DNA of 64,000 nt, taken from assembly GCF_020150455.1 (NCBI RefSeq), contig NZ_CP083740.1, positions 5,270,001 to 5,334,000 on the forward strand, given 5' to 3'. The translations under genes were made by a program, and so were the position numbers. Of this stretch, positions 17,177 to 25,340 are shown piece after piece (positions within the stretch are counted from its first letter, which is position 1; the number at the start of each line of letters is the position of its first letter). The DNA comes from Bremerella sp. TYQ1 (lineage in GTDB: Bacteria; Planctomycetota; Planctomycetia; Pirellulales; Pirellulaceae). Under the pieces are notes generated by a model, which worked only from the letters and a program-made list of their open reading frames with translations, did no database searches and was not told the DNA's origin.

Positions 17177-18316
17177 TGAATCTTCGGAAACAGCGGCTTT
17201 GGATAGTCTCGACTTCTGCGAAAGAATTCGGACCATCTCGGCCGCTGATCCTGTTTCTTGCAGCAGTGTTCTTTGCTGAGTGGCCCAACTGGGGCGATTG
17301 GCGATGACGTTGCAGTGCTCAAGATAGTCGGCACATTGCAGGCGTTTGGCCAACGGAGCCAGTGCGGTGACAAGCCGCTTGGTCATTTGCGGAACCGTTT
17401 CGACGTCAAACGTGAACGAGTTCACCAAGCGGGCCGACGTACCGAAGCGAGCAGCTCGCCATTTGTTTTGCCGCACCATCATTGGATGGCAGTCGTGCTG
17501 ATAGGCTCCTTCATCGATCTCACGGGAGAGATGAACAATCAGGCACTGAGTCATTGCGGTCAATGCCAGGACATCTTCAAAGTTGCCTGGCATGTCGCAG
17601 ATTCGGACTTCGACAGTGCCGAAGTTATGGTGAGGGCGAACGTCCCACCAGATTTCACGGATGGTATTAATAAACCCTGTGTCGACCATGTGGTTGACGA
17701 TCCAAACGTATTCGCTCCAGTTTCTCATCAACGTTGGAATGCCAGCGGTTGGGAGTCCTTCCATGATTTTGCTGCGGTGGGATGAAAGACCCGTATCGCG
17801 GCCTTCCCAGTAGGGACTGGAACTGGAGAGCGCCAAAAGAAGCGGCAGATACTGCATGATCCGGTCGCACAGCATCACGGCTTTATCGCCTGATTCAACA
17901 CCGACATGGACGTGCAAGCCTTGCGTGACGAGGCGTCGCGCCATCTCTTGCAGCAGTTCGAGAAGATCTAAGTAACGCTGATTCGGCGTGACGGTTTGAT
18001 CTTTCCAACGAGAAAAAGGGTGCGTTGCACCCCACCAAAGGTTGAGCCCCAGCTTGTCGAGGACCGTTTCAATGCGTTTGATCTTGGCCGACAAGTCTTG
18101 CTCGGCTTCACCGACGGTATGACAGATGCCGGTGTTGATCTCGAGGCAGCACTGCATCAGTTCTGGCTTGTATTGTTCCCGTTCTTCTTCCGGGCATGCG
18201 TCCAAGATTTTCTGAACCGAAGACGAAAGTTCCATCGTCTGGGCATCAATAACCCCTAGTTCCAGTTCCACACCGAGCGTGGGGTAATTGTTGGCGCGAA
18301 ATTCGATTTTCGACAT
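17168..18316 (-). CDS. GCS2-family carboxylate-amine ligase (YbdK-like glutamate-cysteine ligase)
   Basis: A 382-residue protein. GVELELGVID near residue 15 is the ATP-grasp-like glutamate-cysteine ligase type 2 entry. LHVHVGV, YWEGRDTGLSSHR, WWDVRPHHNFGTVEVRICDMP and a late R-x-N-KWRAARFG stretch follow in the expected order. YbdK-type enzymes make a peptide-like bond between a carboxylate such as glutamate and an amine; in E. coli YbdK the gamma-glutamylcysteine activity is weak. The real substrate here is unknown. It follows the M20 gene by nine bases on the same strand, so the two are probably one operon. Confidence 0.88.
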   Translation of the reverse strand: MSKIEFRANNYPTLGVELELGVIDAQTMELSSSVQKILDACPEEEREQYKPELMQCCLEINTGICHTVGEAEQDLSAKIKRIETVLDKLGLNLWWGATHPFSRWKDQTVTPNQRYLDLLELLQEMARRLVTQGLHVHVGVESGDKAVMLCDRIMQYLPLLLALSSSSPYWEGRDTGLSSHRSKIMEGLPTAGIPTLMRNWSEYVWIVNHMVDTGFINTIREIWWDVRPHHNFGTVEVRICDMPGNFEDVLALTAMTQCLIVHLSREIDEGAYQHDCHPMMVRQNKWRAARFGTSARLVNSFTFDVETVPQMTKRLVTALAPLAKRLQCADYLEHCNVIANRPSWATQQRTLLQETGSAAEMVRILSQKSRLSKAAVSEDSTG

Positions 18317-18325
18317 GGGTACGTC

Positions 18326-19594
18326 CTAACCTGAAGCCGAATCGGGGTGAGAGGTCGTCCGAGACTGTAAGAGTTGCGTGCTCCACCGCGATCCTGGCTC
18401 GAAACAGGCGATCAGGCTGCGGGCCAGAAGATTCGCTCCAAAGGGAAGAACACGCTCGTCGATGTCAAACGTTGTGCTATGCAGCAGGGGCCAGTTGTCG
18501 ACACCCGGCGTCGCGCAGCCTAAGCGAATCATCGCCCCCGGCAGATTGTCGAGGTAGAAAGCGAAGTCTTCGCCTCCCATGCTGGCTCTTGGAATTTCGT
18601 GAACTGAAGGAAGGCCAAGCAGTTCGACGCAGTTCTCTTTCAGCAGATCGATCATGTTGGAATCGTTACGGACCGCAGCGGTGCCGAGATCGAAACTGAC
18701 TTCAATCTCGGTTTGTGTCGCCATGGCAATGCCATCGGCGATGCGGTGAATATGTCGAATCGTATCGAGTCGAGTCTGCGGCAGCAGCGTTCGCATCGTC
18801 CCTTGGAGCTCGACGGTTTCCGGGATAACGTTGGGGCTCGAGCCGCCATGGATCTGCCCGAAGCTGATGACGACCGCTTCGTGCGTTTGGGTAACGCGTG
18901 GTAGCGCCAAGTAAAGTGTGTTGACTAGCTGGGCCGCCGCGGCAATCGGATCGTTGGCCTCATAGGGACGAGCTCCATGTCCACTGGAGCCATGGATTTT
19001 GATATGTACCTCTTCGCAATTGGCTGTGAGTTCCCCTTTGCGGAAACCAACTTTGCCAAACGGCAGGCTGGGCTCCATGTGGGTCGCCATAATCGCGGAG
19101 ACATCTTCCAGTGCTCCAGCTTTTATCATGTCGCGTGCGCCAGTGCAGATTTCTTCCGCTGGCTGAAAGATGAACCGAGCACGAATCGGCCAAGGAAGTT
19201 TGTTGTGTTTGGCCAATGCTTGCACAGCTTGAGCGGCGCCTAATACGACGGCTGTATGGGCGTCGTGACCGCAAGCATGCATTACGCCATCGACTTGGCT
19301 GCAGTAGTCGACCTTCTTGCAGTCATGAATTCGCAGGGCGTCTATATCGCCACGTAGCGCGATCGCGGTGGTGCCGTCGCTTTCGAAGGTGTCGAGATCG
19401 GCGATCACCCCTCGTCCGTCAGGCCCCATACGGACGCTTAGACCTAAGTCGCCTAACAACTGATAGAGAGTCAGGCTGGTCTGAAATTCTTCTCCGGAAA
19501 CTTCCGGATTGCGATGTAGATTTCGGCGGAAATCGATGAGTTGATCGCTTAGCTGGTCGATCTCCGCACTCAGTCTCGATTGCCAGGCTGTCAT
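18326..19594 (-). CDS. M20-family amidohydrolase (N-acyl-amino acid / hippurate hydrolase type)
   Basis: A 422-residue M20D peptidase. It opens with LIDFRRNLHRNPEVSGEE and has ALRGDIDAL, the metal site MHACGHDAHTA, FQPAEE with the catalytic Glu pair, and GHGARP in the lid domain. SMGGEDFAFYL and a late LHS complete the set. These enzymes remove acyl groups from amino acids or cleave small amide bonds with a di-metal centre. There is no signal peptide. It is upstream of the GCS2 ligase with a 9-bp gap, which hints at linked metabolism of amino-acid conjugates (inference). Confidence 0.9.
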   Translation of the reverse strand: MTAWQSRLSAEIDQLSDQLIDFRRNLHRNPEVSGEEFQTSLTLYQLLGDLGLSVRMGPDGRGVIADLDTFESDGTTAIALRGDIDALRIHDCKKVDYCSQVDGVMHACGHDAHTAVVLGAAQAVQALAKHNKLPWPIRARFIFQPAEEICTGARDMIKAGALEDVSAIMATHMEPSLPFGKVGFRKGELTANCEEVHIKIHGSSGHGARPYEANDPIAAAAQLVNTLYLALPRVTQTHEAVVISFGQIHGGSSPNVIPETVELQGTMRTLLPQTRLDTIRHIHRIADGIAMATQTEIEVSFDLGTAAVRNDSNMIDLLKENCVELLGLPSVHEIPRASMGGEDFAFYLDNLPGAMIRLGCATPGVDNWPLLHSTTFDIDERVLPFGANLLARSLIACFEPGSRWSTQLLQSRTTSHPDSASG

Positions 19595-19712
19595 GCTGCG
19601 GGGACTTTCCTCATCCAGTTGTTGAATCTCGGTACTCCAATCTTACCATGCAATTGGAGTACCGTTCATCATCAATTTGGATGGGAATTCCCGTCCAGCC
19701 GGCGGTAAAGAA

Positions 19713-20576
19713 CTAACCGTCGACAAATTCCGGCGTAATCAAATCCGGAATCGCACCTAGTTCGTGGCCTTCCTTCAGGAAGCGGCTGACCGATTCGCGA
19801 CCACGTTCGCCGAAGTCGATCGTCCAGTCGTTTACGTACATGCCAACGAACTTGTCCGCCAGTTGGTTGTCCAAGCCACGACCGAACTGCAGGGCATAGT
19901 CGAGAGCCGCTTGGCGATTTTCCAAGCCGTAGACGATGCTTTCCTTCAGCAGTCGGGTCACTTCGCGGATGGTCTCTTCGCCCATGTCCTTGCGAATGCC
20001 GTTGGCACCCAGTGGAAGTGGCAACCCATCGGTGCGATCGTGCCACCAGACGCCGAGATCGACGATCAGTTGCAAGTCTTGTCGCTGATAGGTCAATTGA
20101 CCTTCGTGGATGATCAGACCGGCATCGATCTTTTTGCCTTCGTACTCGCCAGCGGCAGTGACTTCGATAATCTCGTCGAATGGAACGACAACATGCTCGA
20201 ATTCCTGCCCGAGATACATGCGTAGACCGAGGAATGCGGACGTGAGCGTGCCAGGGACGGCAATCGTTTTGGTCTTTAGTTCATCCTGCGTGAACTTTTC
20301 CTTGGCGATCACCATGGGGCCGTAGTTGTCACCCATGCTGGCACCACAAGAGCAGATCGCGTACTTGTCGTGCAGGTGGGCGTAAGCATGGATACTGATT
20401 GCGGTCAGTTCCAGTTCGCCGGAAAAAGCCCGACGATTGAGTGTTTCGATATCGACGAGTTCATGCTCGAACCGGTAGTTGCCGGTGTCGATCTTGTCGC
20501 AGGCCAGTGCGTAGAACATGAAGGCATCGTCCGGGTCAGGGCTGTGCCCTACGCGGATCAGTTTTTTCTCGGCCAA
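19713..20576 (-). CDS. mqnD: MqnD/MqnA-type protein, probably 1,4-dihydroxy-6-naphthoate synthase
   Basis: This 287-residue protein has a periplasmic-binding-protein-type fold. It opens IRVGHSPDPDDAFMFYAL, which matches the SPCPND-F entry of MqnD. Later come VPGTLTSAFLGLRMYL, DAGLIIHEGQLTYQ and LPLGANGIRKD, also as in that family. MqnD converts the cyclic futalosine intermediate to 1,4-dihydroxy-6-naphthoate in menaquinone biosynthesis. The start is TTG 20576 because a stop lies two codons upstream. There is no signal peptide, which argues against a transporter-binding role. MqnA and a generic binding protein remain alternatives. Confidence 0.75.
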   Translation of the reverse strand: MAEKKLIRVGHSPDPDDAFMFYALACDKIDTGNYRFEHELVDIETLNRRAFSGELELTAISIHAYAHLHDKYAICSCGASMGDNYGPMVIAKEKFTQDELKTKTIAVPGTLTSAFLGLRMYLGQEFEHVVVPFDEIIEVTAAGEYEGKKIDAGLIIHEGQLTYQRQDLQLIVDLGVWWHDRTDGLPLPLGANGIRKDMGEETIREVTRLLKESIVYGLENRQAALDYALQFGRGLDNQLADKFVGMYVNDWTIDFGERGRESVSRFLKEGHELGAIPDLITPEFVDG

Positions 20577-20671
20577 GATTCAATGTCCCTGGTTGGGGTG
20601 AAACGGGAATACGAAACCGTCCATTGTTGCGTGGACTGGCGTCTTCCATCAACCAGGGAACCGAGTGGAAA

Positions 20672-20711
20672 CGCCCTCAATAACACCCCTTTTTGGTGGA
20701 ACATGAGGGCG
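20672..20711 (-). terminator. Probable terminator of the flagellar block
   Basis: On the minus strand CGCCCTCA pairs with TGAGGGCG, with an inner CACC/GGTG stem, and TTT follows. It begins about ten bases after the fliS stop, the last flagellar gene. Confidence 0.6.
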
Positions 20712-20720
20712 AAAAAGGAT

Positions 20721-21278
20721 TTAGGCGTCGAAAGAGATGCCACCACCGCTGTTGGGGTAGTAATCGCTATGCGGATCGTAGCCAAACGCGGTAGGCGAAC
20801 GCTGCTCTTGAGTCTCGCTGGCTTGATCAAGCGAACCCATCATTTCTTCCGCGTCCGACGAAGTGATTTCGCGTTCTTCCTCGCGAGGACGCTCCGGTGC
20901 TTCCGGCATCTGGCGGCACAGTTCTTCCCATGTTTCGCGTTCTTCGTTCAACACGTTCAGCACCCCTTCCAGACGATGATATTCGTCTTGGGCATGCAGT
21001 TCGGTCAGCTCTTGAAACAAGAAGAAGTACACGCCAGCAACGCTGCGCATCAAGTCGCTTCCGTCGTCTTTGATACTGCATAAAATCTGCGCGACGATTT
21101 CGCGGCAGCGAAGCAAGCTTTCCCAAGCTTCTTCTTTTTCTTCTTGCTTGCGAAGGTGCTGGGCCTGATAGGCAAAGCGAATGGCCCCGTTGATCATCAT
21201 CAACTGGAGCTTCTGCGGGGTCGCTGTAAGGACCTCGGTTTCCAGGTAGTTTTCTGTCGAATCGCTTTGGAAGCTCAT
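20721..21278 (-). CDS. fliS: Flagellar export chaperone FliS
   Basis: A 185-residue protein. The first 120 residues match FliS: YLETEVLTATPQKLQLMMINGAIRF, then a four-helix bundle with VAQILCSIKDDGSDLMRSVAGVYFFLFQEL. FliS binds the C-terminal helix of flagellin in the cytoplasm and prevents early polymerisation. The extra 60 residues at the C-terminus are acidic (EEREITSSDAEE), Gly/Ser-rich and probably disordered; ordinary FliS has about 130 residues. It lies directly after fliD, as in most bacteria, with a 96-bp gap and the same direction. Confidence 0.9.
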   Translation of the reverse strand: MSFQSDSTENYLETEVLTATPQKLQLMMINGAIRFAYQAQHLRKQEEKEEAWESLLRCREIVAQILCSIKDDGSDLMRSVAGVYFFLFQELTELHAQDEYHRLEGVLNVLNEERETWEELCRQMPEAPERPREEEREITSSDAEEMMGSLDQASETQEQRSPTAFGYDPHSDYYPNSGGGISFDA

Positions 21279-21374
21279 AGGTCTCGTCTTGGGTCAGGTC
21301 GAAAAGTGGGTCTATTCGTACTATCGGACCATAGCACGGCATGTCTTGCGGCGAATCCAATTCGGCTGCGGCTT

Positions 21375-24300
21375 TTACGTTCCGTCAGGCGAGATGTATT
21401 GAATCCCTTCCAAAGCCGACGTATTGCTTTGCAGCTTGCCGATGGTCAGTTCCAGATTGTAGAACTGCTTGAGCAGTTGTTCCGACTTCCGTTCGAGACG
21501 AGCTGTCATTGCCAGGATGCGTTCAGTATTGATGTCGGCGCGGGCCTGCAACGTTTGAGCACGACTGACCAGCAGTGAACTACCAGCCCCGGCAAACTGC
21601 TCGGTAAGATTGAAAACCTTGTGAGCGAAGCCGGTGGTTTCTTTGGTGAAGAATGTCTCAACGGCTTCCGGATCCGACTCGAATGCATTCCGCAGCTTGG
21701 TAGTATTCAAGCTCAGCTTGCCGGTGTCGTTGATCTCGAACCCAAGTTGCTCCAGCGATTGAAACTGGCCATTTCCAACGAGACGCGACGTGATCAAACT
21801 GCCTAGCTCGGTATCAACACGTAACGCTTCGTTAGAACCAAACAAAACACCGGTCGAGTTGTCGGCTTCGTTGAAGAAGGTGTTGTCGTCGAGCTTGGTT
21901 CGCAATGCGTTGTACTGGTCAACGAACTCTTGAGCCGCTTTCAACAGCGGTTCATCTGAGATCTGAATGTTGACATTGACTGGCGACGTTGAAGCTTCGT
22001 TGATGGTGAGCGAAACGCCTTCGAGAACTTCGCTGAATTTATTCGTATTGGACGAGGTAAGGATACCTGCCGAAGCGTTGCTGGCCGAACCAAATAGCAG
22101 CAGCGCGTCTTGGGCTTCCACGATCTCATCGAAGCGGAACTGGGATTCGCTCGAATCGATGACCACACGTCCCTTGCTTCCGGAGGTGGTGCTAACCAGC
22201 GACAGGCGGACCGGATTGGTGCCGGTTCCAGTGTTTAGCGAGCTGGCCGAAAGACCGATGTCGGCATCGTTGATTTGATCGATGACGTCTTGCAGCGTGT
22301 CCCCATCTTCAATGTTGATAGTGGTGACTTGCGACCCCTCGATAACGGTCCGAGTGACTCCGTCAACCTCTTTCTCGACCCCGGTGCCTAGTAAGCCGAG
22401 GCTTGCCGCCGTGTTGATGGAACTGCCTTCGGTGACGGTCAGCTTCCCAGAGCCGGAAGTCTTGTCGATTAACGCAATGCCGTCCCCGTTGTCGTTAATC
22501 CGGGCTTCGACATTGAGGCTGAGTTCTGCATTGATCTTATCGATCAAGTCACCGACAGTTTCAATCGATGTGTCGGATAAATCAAAGAGTCGCGTGTTGC
22601 CGTCACTATTCTTAATCAAGAACTTGCCACGCTCGATTCCAGCACCTCCTTTGAGGTCGTCGAGCTTGGTGTTCTCGTTGACGAACTGTTGTCCAAGATT
22701 GCCTGAATTGACGGTCAGCGAAGTAGAGTCGTGCTCGATGTTCAGCAACTCGGCACTGTTGGTGCCGTCCGCGTTGGCAATGATGAAATTACTGTCGAAC
22801 GAGCCACTGGCATCGTTCAGTGAAATGCCGGTGCCGGAGGTGTTCACTTTGGCACTGACCGACAGGCCGGAACCATTGATCAACTCGATCAGGTCTTCGA
22901 CCGTTTCTGCCGACGAAAGATCGACATTGGCCGAAGCCCCACTCCGGTCGGTGATCGAAATCGTGCCGAGTGTGCCAAGTCCTTGACCGCCGTTGAGCGA
23001 TGTCAGTAATGTCGACTTAAGACCAGATTGAAGGCGGCGACTGGCGAGCGTACCTCCGGAGGCGGTTCCCGTAAGCCCGAGATCTTCCGCCGTCGAACTG
23101 TTGTTGATGCTGGTAACCGCGAATGTTCCACCGCTGTCGGTCGTCAGATCAACCAGTTCGAGGCTGTCGCCATCGTCGCTGATCTGTGCTCGTAATTTCG
23201 TTGGATCCGCCGCGTTGATCGCATCGATCAGTTGTCCCAAAGTTTGCGGTTCCGACGCCTCGGAAGCTTCGCCTTTGGAAGTTGTTTCGCTGACGGAAGC
23301 GTCGATGATTCGATCGCCGGCCGCACTGGTCGGTTTCGAGGCGGTGAATGTTGCCGCAAATGCGGTGTTGCCGTTCAGTGCTGTGACGACATCGTCCGCG
23401 GTCGTTGCTCCTTCAGCAATACGAACCGTGATAGTTTTCGCTTCCGCATCGAATTCAACGACTTCATTCCCTTGTGTAACCGCACCGTCAGCGACGTAAG
23501 AGATCTCAAAGTCGTCGTAGTTTGCTCCCTTGACTTTCGCCGTGACGTTGACTTGCCCATTGGACGCATCATCGGGAGTCGTGGCACTTGATTGCAGGAC
23601 GCCGCCAGCGGTAACGGCAGTGTCTGAAACATCGACCAGGCCGCTACCATCGCTTCCAGAACCGTTCGACGCGGTGAAAAGGGCACTTGCGGTCGGGTCG
23701 TTGTTAATCGCGTCAATGACGTTCGCGCCGGTCGAGTTGCCAGCATCGATACGAACGGTGAGCGTTTTGTTATCTGGATCGGAATCGTCGTAGGTAACCG
23801 TTTCCGCTCCGGCAGTGACCCCGGCGTCGTCTACGAAAATAATCGTGACGTCGTCGTAACTGCCGCCGGTTCCACCTGCCGTTAAAGTAATGACTGCGTT
23901 AGGGTCGACCGACGTCGTTGTCGCGGAGGCCGTTCCGGTGGTGGCACTCGTCGTGACGGAATCTTTGGCAGGATCGATGATGCCGTTGCCGAGACCATTG
24001 TTGACGGTACTTGCCGTAAAGTACTGACTGGCCGTCGCATCGTCTTCCAGAGTCGAAATGATATCGGCAGCGGTTGTCTTGCCTGCGTCGATTTGAAAAG
24101 TAAGCGTCTTCGCCGTTTCGTCAAAAACGACCGTTTCGCTACCCTTGGTTACCGAAGCGTTGTCTTGGAAGATGATCTGGACACCGTCGTAGTCGCTTCC
24201 TGACTGTACCGACGTAAAGCTGAGTCGTGCATCGCCTGACTTGACGCTTGCGGTGGCGAAGTCCTCTGGCGCGGCGGCCTGTCCAAGATCGATTTCCAGC

Positions 24301-25136
24301 GAAGTGCCATCTCTTAGTGAAACAGAGAGGTCGGCCGCACTTCGGTTGACGCTAATACCGTTGCCATCATTCAGTGCGGAAAGCTGTGTATTCGCGTGCA
24401 GGTTGAGTAAGTCCGCCCCGGTCGCTGAATTCGAGGCCGTGTTGATGCCCTCCAGCCCAAGATCGGCAGCCGTGCTGCTGCTACCAACCGCTTGAACAAC
24501 CAAATTAGATGTTGTTTGTCCCGAGGTATCGGTCAGCTTGATGCGATCGCCATCGACCGTGGCAGTGACTTGAGTGGTATCGTTGTCGTTGATTGCGCTG
24601 AGAACGTCGTCGATCGTCTGGGCGTAGCTTAAGTCGATCGCGGCACTGCTTCCGCTGCGGTCAGTGATGCGAATCTTGCCACGTTGAATACCCTGGCCGC
24701 CGTTCAGTTGATCGAGCGAGATACCATCGTCCAAGCGAGGGCCGTGACTGATCTGAATTTTCCCAGCACTCAACGGTTGTGTCACGGAAGCGACACCAGA
24801 ACTGAGAAACTGTTGGGATTGGGCCGTACGGATGGGCGTGAACTGATAGTTGCCCGTCTTCGGCGTTCCGGTGACAGCAGCCGAAAGGAACGACGTGTTG
24901 CTGCTCGTTGCTTTGGCGGTAGTGAAGAGCGTGCTCTTCTCGAACTTCTTCGCGGTGAACTGAAAGCTTAGAACGCTCGCGGTAAGTTCCGCGATGGCCT
25001 TGGCTTCGGCATTTATCGCCTCGGTACGCGTGACGAGGGCTTCGCGCGGCTGTGCTTCGACCTCAAGCAGTTGCTTGACGGTTTCCGCGATCGGAATCCC
25101 GGTGATTAAACCGGTATTTGCTTGTATGCCTGCCAT
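21375..25136 (-). CDS. fliD: Flagellar filament cap / hook-associated protein 2, giant form
   Basis: A protein of about 1253 residues, more than twice the usual FliD length. The N-terminus (GLITGIPIAETVKQLLEVEAQP) and the C-terminus (LEQLGFEINDTGKLSLNTTKL, then a long coiled-coil helix) are typical. FliD forms the filament cap that folds incoming flagellin. The middle holds several flagellin-IN-like motifs of the form LNGGQGI-RG-I-ITD (near residues 150, 710 and 830). Three tandem copies of the roughly 100-residue beta-rich module also found in FliC and FlgL lie at residues 299-624. ATG 25136 fits the family N-terminus better than an upstream TTG. No good Shine-Dalgarno is seen. Confidence 0.92.
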   Translation of the reverse strand: MAGIQANTGLITGIPIAETVKQLLEVEAQPREALVTRTEAINAEAKAIAELTASVLSFQFTAKKFEKSTLFTTAKATSSNTSFLSAAVTGTPKTGNYQFTPIRTAQSQQFLSSGVASVTQPLSAGKIQISHGPRLDDGISLDQLNGGQGIQRGKIRITDRSGSSAAIDLSYAQTIDDVLSAINDNDTTQVTATVDGDRIKLTDTSGQTTSNLVVQAVGSSSTAADLGLEGINTASNSATGADLLNLHANTQLSALNDGNGISVNRSAADLSVSLRDGTSLEIDLGQAAAPEDFATASVKSGDARLSFTSVQSGSDYDGVQIIFQDNASVTKGSETVVFDETAKTLTFQIDAGKTTAADIISTLEDDATASQYFTASTVNNGLGNGIIDPAKDSVTTSATTGTASATTTSVDPNAVITLTAGGTGGSYDDVTIIFVDDAGVTAGAETVTYDDSDPDNKTLTVRIDAGNSTGANVIDAINNDPTASALFTASNGSGSDGSGLVDVSDTAVTAGGVLQSSATTPDDASNGQVNVTAKVKGANYDDFEISYVADGAVTQGNEVVEFDAEAKTITVRIAEGATTADDVVTALNGNTAFAATFTASKPTSAAGDRIIDASVSETTSKGEASEASEPQTLGQLIDAINAADPTKLRAQISDDGDSLELVDLTTDSGGTFAVTSINNSSTAEDLGLTGTASGGTLASRRLQSGLKSTLLTSLNGGQGLGTLGTISITDRSGASANVDLSSAETVEDLIELINGSGLSVSAKVNTSGTGISLNDASGSFDSNFIIANADGTNSAELLNIEHDSTSLTVNSGNLGQQFVNENTKLDDLKGGAGIERGKFLIKNSDGNTRLFDLSDTSIETVGDLIDKINAELSLNVEARINDNGDGIALIDKTSGSGKLTVTEGSSINTAASLGLLGTGVEKEVDGVTRTVIEGSQVTTINIEDGDTLQDVIDQINDADIGLSASSLNTGTGTNPVRLSLVSTTSGSKGRVVIDSSESQFRFDEIVEAQDALLLFGSASNASAGILTSSNTNKFSEVLEGVSLTINEASTSPVNVNIQISDEPLLKAAQEFVDQYNALRTKLDDNTFFNEADNSTGVLFGSNEALRVDTELGSLITSRLVGNGQFQSLEQLGFEINDTGKLSLNTTKLRNAFESDPEAVETFFTKETTGFAHKVFNLTEQFAGAGSSLLVSRAQTLQARADINTERILAMTARLERKSEQLLKQFYNLELTIGKLQSNTSALEGIQYISPDGT
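23265..24240 (-). repeat. Three tandem copies of the shared filament module in fliD
   Basis: Each copy encodes a strand such as VTIIFVDDAGVTAG, an E-TV-YD turn, then KTLTVRIDAG, a TTA-DV-AIN helix and an ALFTAS strand, ending in DGSG and TAGG. The same order of elements recurs in fliC and flgL. Confidence 0.8.
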
Positions 25137-25281
25137 GAGGTTATGTGCCACGTAGGTGGGCCGTCGCCCACGCAAAAGTTCCGCAGAAAGAGTCCGCGCT
25201 ACTCAACGTTATCGACTAGATAGCCTGCTTCGCTGGAGGAATTTTCCGATTAGGTAGTTTTGAATGGCCACTTCAAGAACA

Positions 25282-25314
25282 AAAAACGCCCGACCAAAAG
25301 GCCGGGCGTTTCTT
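25282..25314 (-). terminator. Intrinsic terminator after fliC
   Basis: On the minus strand AAACGCCCGGCC-TTTT-GGTCGGGCGTTTTTT forms a 12-position GC-rich stem (one G-T pair) followed by T residues. It lies 27 bp after the flagellin stop and separates fliC from fliD. Confidence 0.88.
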
Positions 25315-25340
25315 TTATTGTCAAATCGCTTGAGCCACGA

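Noticed and set aside
25147..25160. TGGCAC on the minus strand just before fliD, like a sigma-54 -24 element.
   Set aside because: The -12 TTGC is missing, and it lies too close to the start codon.
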